Of a stretch of 64,000 bases of DNA, positions 44,301-50,825 are shown piece by piece. Source of the stretch: Neisseria yangbaofengii (GTDB lineage: Bacteria > Pseudomonadota > Gammaproteobacteria > Burkholderiales > Neisseriaceae); the NCBI RefSeq assembly GCF_014898075.1, contig NZ_CP062976.1, positions 496,001 through 560,000 on the forward strand. Direction: 5' to 3'. The notes under the pieces were generated by a model. The model had not been told where the DNA came from. It did no database searches and was given only the letters and a program-made list of their open reading frames with translations. Within the stretch, counting starts at the first letter, position 1. Each line of letters begins with the position of its first letter. The translations under genes were made by a program, and so were the position numbers.

Positions 44301-46323
44301 CCAGTTAAATGAATTACATATCAAGCCGAAAAGCCTGACCAATTCAGCAAATAATATTCAAGCGGATACGCCTGTTTATCTGCAAAGTGTACAAAATAAA
44401 GCGTCATATAAACGCCGTAAAAATGCTTTGCAACGTATTTTAGACGGCGAAAGTGCAGTCAAAGGTTTGGTACATTATTTTGATGAAAGCTGTACGTTGC
44501 CGTCTGAAAAATACGATGTTCAAGTAAGTGATAAAGAATTTGCTCGTTATGACCAACCTGAAAAAGGTGTGAGTTTGAATGACGCACAGCGTATCGCTTT
44601 TCAAAAACTGATTGCCAATGGACCGCTCTCGTTATTACAAGGTCCGCCGGGAACGGGAAAAACCGAATTTATTTCGGCTTTTGTGCATTATCTGTTTGAT
44701 GTGCAGAAAGTTCGTAATATTTTGCTGGTCAGCCAATCGCATGAAGCCGTGAATACGGCTGCCGAACGTATCCGTAAACACTGTCGGCGTTTGGGGACAG
44801 ATTTGCAACTGGTGCGGTTTAGTAACCGTGAAGTAGCGGATTCGGAAATTCTGGAAGATGTGTTTTCGCCGAATTTAGTCAGCCAAAAACGAGCGCAATT
44901 AAATGTAAACAAGATTGGTAATATCTGTCAGCTTGGGCGCAGTATGGGGCTGCCTGAAAGCTATTTGCGTGAGCGTGCCGAATTGGCATTTGAGATGGGG
45001 ACACAAATCCGCCGTTATCAAAAAATCGTCAAATCAAGTAAAGATGAAATTATTGATGAGGACGAAAAACGTTTACGTAAAAAATTAGAAAAAAGTATTA
45101 AAGAACAAGCTCAAACAAAGGGACTGCGTGAATTAGTGGAAATTGATGAGATTTTGCCGAAACTGATTGGAGAATTAAATCAAAAACACAATATTCAACC
45201 AAGTGAAGATGTACAGGCAGGCAAGCTTATTGATTTAACCCAAGATATGTTAGAAGCTCTTTCCAACGAACGCACCAATTATGATGAGTTTTTGGCTCGT
45301 TCCCGCCAGCTTGTGATTGGTACTTGCGTTGGTATTGGGCAAAAACATATCGGCATTGCCGATAATCTTTATGATTGGGTAATTGTGGACGAAGCGGCGC
45401 GTTCTATTTCCAGTGAATTGGCGATTGCAATGCAGTCTGGTACTCGGATTTTGCTGGTAGGCGATCATAAGCAGTTACCGCCGTTATATTCGGAAGAACA
45501 TAAAAATGCACTAGCCCGTCGTTTGGGCATTTCCAAGCGTGGCGAAGAGTTAGATCAAGCATTGGGCAGTGATTTTGAACGGGTATTCCAATCCGAATAT
45601 GGCAAGCAGACTTGTGCCACGCTCAAAATCCAATACCGCATGGCTCCTGCCATTGGTAGCTTGGTGTCATCTTGCTTTTACGGCAATGTTTTGGAAAACG
45701 GTAAACAGGACAGCGATGTGCCGAACAGTTATGACAAGCTGCCTGAAAAACTTAAAGCTTGCGTAACGTGGTTAGATACGGCTTCATTGCCGAAAGCGTA
45801 TCACGAACAAGGCAAAAAAGGTAGTTTGTCCAACCGTGCCGAAGCCGATGTAATTATTGGTGTATTACAAGACTTGGCGGAAGATGAAACGTTTATGAAC
45901 AGTAAAACCGTTCATAAATGCTTAGAAAAAAACGAACAAGCCATCGGTGTTATCTGTATGTATGGCGATCAGAAACAGTTGATTCGAAAAAAATTCAATG
46001 AACGCAGTTGGAGCGATGATTTCCGCCGTTTGGTTAAAATTGATAGTGTGGATAGCTATCAGGGTAAAGAAAACCGTGTGATTATATTGTCGCTGACACG
46101 CTACGATAAATCATACAGTACAGGCTTTTTACATTTGCCGAACCGTATCAATGTAGCCTTATCTCGTGCGATGGACAAACTTGTGATTGTCGGGGCAAAA
46201 ACCGTATGGGAACAACCGAAAAACAGCAAAGCACCATTGGCAATGGTATTACGCTTTATGCAAGAACAAACAAATAAGCAATATTACGCCATTAAGACCT
46301 TAAAAAACGGAGCGAAAAAATGA
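41332..46323 (+). CDS. NERD - pseudokinase - kinase - SF1 helicase fusion (putative defence protein)
   Basis: A 1663-residue multidomain protein. Order: NERD nuclease-related domain (about 35-160: GEFDLVIITHCNVLIVELKH, the D and E-x-K pattern); a first kinase fold with catalytic loop HRDLGEHSIW (about 372), which lacks the Lys, Asn and DFG Asp and is probably inactive; a second kinase with intact HGDLKPDN (about 650) and a DILDF Mg-binding motif; then an UPF1-like/COG1112 SF1 helicase with Walker A LLQGPPGTGKTEF (about 1105), Walker B VIVDEAARS (about 1354), GDHKQLPPLY, YQGKEN (about 1575) and NVALSRAMDKLVIVG (about 1607). I start at the second ATG, six bases from GAGG. It carries a USS (42831) and two DUS (43474, 44499). 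The combination recalls Mokosh MkoA and PglW; role in phage defence is inferred. Confidence 0.85.
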   Translation: MEVQDWGGGLTAHEVEAIEKIKQAFSVPANRTNQPLKGEGLKVLGALKSMFPWKGYSGFRFADVKEHKEGEFDLVIITHCNVLIVELKHWNGESITNDGLRWFKGKQDMEYSPVEVTRKKSYLLKKKLEKFRGKFANSTEKFPIPKIEFLVVMTGNSDFSGLSDKEKMHTISLNDFLLLADNQKFTEQFGEYTKYPNNQTLNNDFSVFDEIFNGNSVKPKSINTNGYYAEDTPIFNHPKQIFQEYLAQTENKKHQDQALLRRWNFTKINRPEAQTPDGRYRLVSREYDVLNHIKLQNKDLYHTCLNYKSTPQKGEITAEHIDLFEFFPQQKRFNQFVGGVSGENLSQERRLGLVQLLLDKFAQLHKIGIAHRDLGEHSIWLSADDTITLSGFATAYFKDEQTVGDIREILEVSGDLAKDAFKLSDNIKLTPYQYDVRSLAVLAWHIIKAERISPASITDMKTKLSQATEWYSDLLREALSEKTFKSAVEFLDQFNQHKPEQAVDFSFDFAKLDPFIHDINHSRAYREDNDFIVETSEKEVYQSNGLLVKAWLNADPQQDQTKARVVLNWLENMAKLANLSPDYVPKIREFGIAKKSGCLFAVSDFIDGQTWQAVCQLDLPDEQKLTIIQKFIQNIEHLHSLGFTHGDLKPDNVLVTLDDDNIQLHILDILDFSSSGQSQFNTEYSPEFDHATEKQRDNFAVMKMACELLDVAWNMPSEKLANISDVVQQEYSDSQTAFISLVRFKEALNPKPTIPMINITVGGRDSFLPIEIYPENGELFVQFEKSKQGDVLVQFIGFGGVLKVFYSVQDKQFTHALSPIERSYISKRDRDNSVMSLRLGLNITYGPYSEMKALNDALKDDELFNQTINQFIDEQISRLPEKELIEEVKVFETDFEIEIADIDATEPLIEQRPSIQKLWQAILDTETEALPSVTANEALQKTENGEIYIPYDGEINPIDQFQRDEIVEAIGKSEDGEKTFKYGVVDIAKSQLNELHIKPKSLTNSANNIQADTPVYLQSVQNKASYKRRKNALQRILDGESAVKGLVHYFDESCTLPSEKYDVQVSDKEFARYDQPEKGVSLNDAQRIAFQKLIANGPLSLLQGPPGTGKTEFISAFVHYLFDVQKVRNILLVSQSHEAVNTAAERIRKHCRRLGTDLQLVRFSNREVADSEILEDVFSPNLVSQKRAQLNVNKIGNICQLGRSMGLPESYLRERAELAFEMGTQIRRYQKIVKSSKDEIIDEDEKRLRKKLEKSIKEQAQTKGLRELVEIDEILPKLIGELNQKHNIQPSEDVQAGKLIDLTQDMLEALSNERTNYDEFLARSRQLVIGTCVGIGQKHIGIADNLYDWVIVDEAARSISSELAIAMQSGTRILLVGDHKQLPPLYSEEHKNALARRLGISKRGEELDQALGSDFERVFQSEYGKQTCATLKIQYRMAPAIGSLVSSCFYGNVLENGKQDSDVPNSYDKLPEKLKACVTWLDTASLPKAYHEQGKKGSLSNRAEADVIIGVLQDLAEDETFMNSKTVHKCLEKNEQAIGVICMYGDQKQLIRKKFNERSWSDDFRRLVKIDSVDSYQGKENRVIILSLTRYDKSYSTGFLHLPNRINVALSRAMDKLVIVGAKTVWEQPKNSKAPLAMVLRFMQEQTNKQYYAIKTLKNGAKK
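42831..42839 (+). other. USS inside the helicase gene
   Basis: ACAAGCGGTCGATTTTTCC with GATTTTGCAAAA shortly after, inside the coding sequence (encoding EQAVDFSFDFAK). Two DUS lie further on in the same gene, at 43474-43485 (ATGCCGTCTGAA) and 44499-44508 (GCCGTCTGAA). Confidence 0.65.
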
Positions 46324-47780
46324 ATGAACAAAAAACGCCGTACAATCAAATAGATTTTGTAATCAAAGCTCCACGCTTCCGAATTGTGTTTTCGTATATG
46401 AGTGATAAAGGAGTGGCGTTTGTACGTGAATATTTATTGCGGTTACTTAAAATAACGCCATGCAAACCTGCACAAATTGCTCAATATTTCGGTTTCAATC
46501 AATACGAAACCGAAGTAGCTTTGGCAGATTTAGAGCAAAACAAATGGATTGTTTGGCGAGATGACGGTTTGATAGCCTTATCTGCGGAAGGTTTACGTTT
46601 GTTTCAAAACGATGGACAAGATTCTCCACAAATCCCCACATTAAAAGAATTGGGTGGCGAATACCGTATGGAGTTACTGGATAATAATTTTTTGCAGAAA
46701 AAAGATTGTGATAAAGTCCGTCAGCAAGCGATAGAATTGGATATTGAACCGAAAGTGTTATCCGAAAGCAGTGAAATTGCCCGAAAATCGTTTCAAAACC
46801 GTTTCCGCCAATTAATGGAAGATGATATCGTTGAGGTAAAAAATGAAAAGGGAGAGATTGAAAAAGATATTTCATTGTACAAAATTGATGTCATCGAACC
46901 CAAAGGCTCGCCTGAATATTTTCGTTTTACGCAGGCATTTGAGCTACTGCCTGAAACAGGCGAAGCCAAAGAACGCCACGATGTACAGACTATTATTCAT
47001 CAGGATAATATCCGACAAGCCATTACCGCCCAGCTGGAACAGTTTGGTAATTATGATAATTTGCGTGAATTACGCAAAAGTATGGAAGAAATTGGTGATG
47101 ATGATACCTTGAGAGTATTGTTTGGTGGACGATTTGATATTATTAAGTTTAAGAAAATTCAATATCAATTTGAGCAAGAAAAAGGCTTGTATTTTTTAGG
47201 GCAGATTTATCATCAATCAAAGAACAATAAGGAACCTCAATCAAAGAACAATCAGGAACCTCCTGATATGGTTTTTGATAAAATTGACACTATATTAGGT
47301 CAGCTTAAAAAAACATCAGAAACTAAAAAACTCTATTGGCTTGCACCAAGCGATATTTATTGGGCAAAACAACGCAAAATTCACGATAAACTGCAAAATT
47401 TGGTAGATAAGCAAAAACAAGGTTATGAATTCCGTTTGTATCTGCCATTATCCGACAAGCAAAACCAGCGTGAGCGTGAAAAGAAGAGGTGGCTAAATGA
47501 ATTTAGAGATATTTCTGACGACAAAATCTTGTACGGATTTTGTGAAGGATTTTTGAACGGTAATACAGAAATTCTACTTTTAGAAGATAAATTTGCAGTG
47601 GTCTGTTATCACGCTAAATTAACAGGTTATCCTGTTACTCTACCGATTGGTTTTATGACAACAAAAACAGATAAAGTAAGACATATTATCGAATTGGCAG
47701 AAAAATATCTTAATTCAACAATATTCTCTGATATAGATGAGGGAGAGAAAAGAGATTTTGGACTATTGAGCAAACGTTAA
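46320..47780 (+). CDS. Translationally coupled partner protein, winged helix plus possible PLD-like C-domain
   Basis: A 486-residue protein of no family I can name with confidence. Its ATG overlaps the helicase stop (ATGA), so the two are made together. Residues about 25-100 look like a winged helix-turn-helix (FVREYLLRLLKITPCKPAQI, FNQYETEVALADLEQNKWIV). The middle is highly charged with a tandem QSKNN repeat (about 302-317). The C-terminal part has KIHDKLQNLVDKQ and YHAKLTGYPVTLPIGFMTT, the latter faintly like the HxK...G(S) core of phospholipase-D nucleases but degenerate. A PLD partner would match Mokosh type I; this is weak inference. AT-rich throughout. Confidence 0.7.
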   Translation: MNEQKTPYNQIDFVIKAPRFRIVFSYMSDKGVAFVREYLLRLLKITPCKPAQIAQYFGFNQYETEVALADLEQNKWIVWRDDGLIALSAEGLRLFQNDGQDSPQIPTLKELGGEYRMELLDNNFLQKKDCDKVRQQAIELDIEPKVLSESSEIARKSFQNRFRQLMEDDIVEVKNEKGEIEKDISLYKIDVIEPKGSPEYFRFTQAFELLPETGEAKERHDVQTIIHQDNIRQAITAQLEQFGNYDNLRELRKSMEEIGDDDTLRVLFGGRFDIIKFKKIQYQFEQEKGLYFLGQIYHQSKNNKEPQSKNNQEPPDMVFDKIDTILGQLKKTSETKKLYWLAPSDIYWAKQRKIHDKLQNLVDKQKQGYEFRLYLPLSDKQNQREREKKRWLNEFRDISDDKILYGFCEGFLNGNTEILLLEDKFAVVCYHAKLTGYPVTLPIGFMTTKTDKVRHIIELAEKYLNSTIFSDIDEGEKRDFGLLSKR

Positions 47781-48050
47781 AGTGATCCAAGCTATATAAC
47801 ACGCCATTTCTGGCATCGATCCGAGCGTTTGGCCGATTTTCTTCGCGCCGGTGCGGATTGGTTTGTACGGTTTGGTAGCGGTGTAAAGCTTCTTCAAATA
47901 CCGGCGCACATAAAATCGACATCATTCCCGCGTAGGCGGGAATGACGATCTTTCTGTTTTTTACTGGTTGTTCATGGGGCAAAGATCTTAGCCTTTTATC
48001 GGATAAAATTTATCTTATTCTTTTGTAATCTGATTGATTCAGATAAAGAA
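47781..48050. other. Gene debris at the right edge of the island
   Basis: No intact gene. On the minus strand 47710-47982 gives a short frame reading APVFEEALHRYQTVQTNPHR and PNARIDARNGVLYSL, probably a gene fragment of unknown origin, broken by a dRS3 element. Composition changes here from AT-rich island text to chromosome-like text. Confidence 0.4.
47924..47943. repeat. dRS3 element
   Basis: ATTCCCGCGTAGGCGGGAAT, the 20-bp Neisseria dRS3 palindrome (ATTCCC-N8-GGGAAT), a known target for filamentous prophage and other insertions. Confidence 0.85.
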
Positions 48051-48087
48051 AAACCATGCCGTCTGAAACGTTCAGACGGCATGGTTT
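48051..48087. terminator. AT-DUS terminator of gshA
   Basis: AAACCATGCCGTCTGAA and TTCAGACGGCATGGTTT form a 17-bp perfect stem with a 3-base loop, 12 bp after the gshA stop. Confidence 0.85.
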
Positions 48088-48099
48088 TATTAATTGCTG

Positions 48100-49647
48100 T
48101 TAAACCGTTAATTTCGCCAAACACTCATGCAGCGGATTGAAATAGTTGGCCAAATAGTCGTCAAACGGGATTTCATCGGCGGCCTTCGCTTCGATTTCGG
48201 CAAATTCCTGCAAGGATTGTTGGCTTTGCGCTTCCAGTTCGGCTTGTACGTCTTCTGGCAGCGGTTGCTTTAAGGTTTCCAAATGTTGCGCGGTCAAGGC
48301 CATTGCCCACGGCAGGAACTCTTGTCCGGCCATTTCGGCTTGTACACGTTGCGGCAGGCGCAGGGTTTCGCCGCTGTTGGCGCGGATTTGGTTTTGTACG
48401 GCTTCGCGGTAGCCGATGTTTGCAGAACTTTGGTCAAGGCGCTCGGCAATCGGCAGGATTTCGTGCAGGATTTCATCCGCCCAATCTTGCGCGGAAATGC
48501 TGCGGCCGTTTTTAAACAGGCTGAACCCTTCGCTCAAGCCCAAGCAGGCGGTGCGCAGGCGGTTGTGGTTGGCTTCGTTGTAGTCGGCGGTGGTAAATGC
48601 GGGCGAATCTTTCAGCAAACACCACAGCATAAAGCCTTCCAAGAAATGGATTTGTTCCAGGCTGATGCCAGCAGGGTCATACGGATTGTTGTCGAGCAGG
48701 CGCAATTCGATATAGGCAATACCGCGTGCGCTCAAGGCGCTGATCGGCAGTTCGCCTTTTTTCATCACTTGTTTCGGACGTGCGCCGCTGTAATATTCGT
48801 TGGCGATTTGCAGGATATTGGTGCTGATTTGGCGGTAAGAACCGGCCGGGCCGCGCAAACCTAAGTATTCGTACACCGGCGCCGGAGTCAGCACTGCCGC
48901 ACCCAAATCGCGGACGTATTCGTTCAAATGATTGAAGCTGACGCTGAAATCGACTTTGTTTTGGTAGCCGAGCTGGCTCATGCGCAGGGTAGTGGCGTTT
49001 TTCCAGGTAAAGCTTTGCTCGTGCAGACGGTCGAGCACATTTTGCGCCGGTTGGAAACTTTGGTCGCAGGCAGGGGCGGCGCCGAACAGGTGGCAAATCA
49101 GCCAGCCGTGGCGCTGGATGTTGCGAATCATGCCCATGTAGCGTTCGTTGCGCCAAGCGTCGGTCGGTTCCACGCCTTCTTGCTCGGCTAAGGCTGCCCA
49201 CAAGTTTTCCGGAGGCGAATAGTTGAAATGCACGCCGGCAATCATTTGCATGGTGCGACCGTAGCGGTAAGAAAGGCCGACGCGGTAAAGGCGTTTCAAT
49301 TTCGCGCCGTTGCTTTGGCCGAAGTAGCCGATTTCGATGTGTTCGGGGTTGTCGGGCAGACGGCAAGGCATGCTGGCCGCCCACATGCGTTCTTCACCGA
49401 TGTTTTGCGCGCTGAATTGGTGTAATTCCAGAAGCTGCCGGTACACGGCTTTCGGGGATTGATGCGGATCGGTAACCAGTTCCAACAACGCTTCGCCATA
49501 ATCGATGGTGATGTTCGGATGGGTATAGACGTTGCCCAAGGCTTCCGGGTGGCGTGTTCCGGCAAGGTGGCCGTCGGCGGTGGTGCGCAAGCTTTCACGC
49601 TCGATGCCGATGTTGCCGCCGGATAGTGGAAGGGTCTCGATGTTCAT
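48100..49647 (-). CDS. gshA: Glutamate-cysteine ligase
   Basis: A 515-residue enzyme of the E. coli GshA type that joins glutamate and cysteine with ATP, the first step of glutathione synthesis. GNIGIERESLRTTADGHLAG at the N-terminus binds glutamate and Mg; then DYGEALLELVTDPH, YRYGRTMQMIAGVHFNYSPP, LRMSQLGYQNK and AYIELRLLDNNPYDPAG. Length matches the family (about 518). I use MNIETLPLSGG (49647), preceded by CCAAGGAACATAC; the longer frame overlaps unlikely codons. A core gene just outside the island; its product feeds the GSTs and would gate the Kef antiporter. Confidence 0.96.
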   Translation of the reverse strand: MNIETLPLSGGNIGIERESLRTTADGHLAGTRHPEALGNVYTHPNITIDYGEALLELVTDPHQSPKAVYRQLLELHQFSAQNIGEERMWAASMPCRLPDNPEHIEIGYFGQSNGAKLKRLYRVGLSYRYGRTMQMIAGVHFNYSPPENLWAALAEQEGVEPTDAWRNERYMGMIRNIQRHGWLICHLFGAAPACDQSFQPAQNVLDRLHEQSFTWKNATTLRMSQLGYQNKVDFSVSFNHLNEYVRDLGAAVLTPAPVYEYLGLRGPAGSYRQISTNILQIANEYYSGARPKQVMKKGELPISALSARGIAYIELRLLDNNPYDPAGISLEQIHFLEGFMLWCLLKDSPAFTTADYNEANHNRLRTACLGLSEGFSLFKNGRSISAQDWADEILHEILPIAERLDQSSANIGYREAVQNQIRANSGETLRLPQRVQAEMAGQEFLPWAMALTAQHLETLKQPLPEDVQAELEAQSQQSLQEFAEIEAKAADEIPFDDYLANYFNPLHECLAKLTV

Positions 49648-49895
49648 GTATGTTCCTTGGCAGAAAATGCGGGCTTCTGCGAAAAGTAGATATCGGGATG
49701 GCCGTTTGCTGCCATCAAACAAGGCAATTCTAGCACGGAACGGCAGCGGCGGAATATGGTTATGTGTGAGTGAACGGAGGATATTCAGACGGCCAAACGG
49801 TTATTCGCAAGCTATCTGTAAAGATAAGCGGATGAGATGGTTATCAGCAAAGTGATTTCAGACGGCATGAATAAAAATATCAGGCCGTCTGAACG
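49648..49895. other. gshA upstream gap with AG-type DUS
   Basis: No gene. The DUS CAGGCCGTCTGAACG lies at about 49872, directly downstream of the CitE-like stop, and TTCAGACGGCAT at 49858 pairs loosely with it as a terminator. Confidence 0.5.
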
Positions 49896-50717
49896 TTAGC
49901 TTTGTCGCAAAATCCATTTTGCCCGCTCGATAACCGGCGCATCAATCATTTGCCCGTCCACTTGGAAAACTGCTTGGCCGTTGTGTTCTGCTTCGGCAAC
50001 GACTTTGGCCGCAAAAGCCAACAAGTTTTCAGACGGCCTTAACGCTTCTTTTACCGCAGCAACTTGTTTCGGGTGGATACACAAAACCCCGCCGAAACCC
50101 ATGTCGCGCCAGTATTCGGCATTGCGGCGGTTGGCTTCGTGGTCGTTGAAATCGGGGAAGGTGGTTTCGATGGGCGGATGCAGGTTGTTGATGCGACTGT
50201 GCAGCAGCATGTCGGTGCGCAAACGGTCGAACACGGTTTGCGCGGCGGCGGTGCCGTAGCTCATGCCCAAGTCATTGGCCAAATCCAAGCAGCCGTAGGT
50301 GAGTGCGAACAGGCCGTCTGAACGCGCCAATTGCCCCATATCGGCCATGCCTTGCGCCGATTCGATGTCGGCGATAACCGGCTTGCCGGCGGCATGGTAC
50401 AGCGAAGAAATTTCGTCGGCGCGAACGGTTTTGGAAAGCAGTATCCCTTTGATTTCAGGCATAGTCTTTAGTGCCGCCACATCGTCCGCATAAAACGCGC
50501 TGCGCGGATTATTGATTCTGATCCATACCGAAGGCTGACCGGTCTGGCGGCAATATTCGGCGATGTTGGTGCGGGCGGCGGCTTTGTCTTCCGGTGCGAC
50601 CGTATCTTCCCAGTCTGCAATCACTTCGTCCGCACCGCTGGCAAACGCTTTGGCAATCCGCTCAGGACGTGTGGCGGGAACGAACAGGAAAATTTTCGGA
50701 ATCGGGCGGTTCAGCAT
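49896..50717 (-). CDS. HpcH/HpaI aldolase / CitE-like lyase beta subunit
   Basis: A 273-residue TIM-barrel lyase: KIFLFVPATRPERIAKAFAS, GADEVIADWEDTVAPEDKAA (metal Glu/Asp), RTNIAEYCRQ, VWIRINNPRSAFYADDVAAL, KGILLSKT, VIADIESAQGMADM, GGVLCIHPKQVAAVKEAL. The family cleaves citryl-CoA, malyl-CoA or similar. Without citD and citF neighbours it is a stand-alone CitE-like enzyme, substrate unknown. I use MLNRPIP (50717), with GGAGGAGCC. It follows the TRAP genes in the same direction, so may act on the imported acid. Confidence 0.85.
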   Translation of the reverse strand: MLNRPIPKIFLFVPATRPERIAKAFASGADEVIADWEDTVAPEDKAAARTNIAEYCRQTGQPSVWIRINNPRSAFYADDVAALKTMPEIKGILLSKTVRADEISSLYHAAGKPVIADIESAQGMADMGQLARSDGLFALTYGCLDLANDLGMSYGTAAAQTVFDRLRTDMLLHSRINNLHPPIETTFPDFNDHEANRRNAEYWRDMGFGGVLCIHPKQVAAVKEALRPSENLLAFAAKVVAEAEHNGQAVFQVDGQMIDAPVIERAKWILRQS

Positions 50718-50777
50718 GGCTCCTCCTTTGGTTTTTGATGGCTTTATGCGAAGCATTGTAGCGGATTTTGATGAAAA

Positions 50778-50812
50778 CAGGCCGTCTGAAAACGCAGTTT
50801 TCAGACGGCCTG
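50778..50812. terminator. AG-DUS terminator
   Basis: AGGCCGTCTGAAAAC and GTTTTCAGACGGCCT pair, between the TRAP permease stop and the CitE-like start. Confidence 0.8.
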
Positions 50813-50825
50813 TTTATTTCAGCGA

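Noticed and set aside
47710-47982. 90-residue minus-strand ORF as a gene
   Set aside because: It overlaps the real partner gene end, runs through a dRS3 repeat (the PAYAGM reading) and has no ribosome site.
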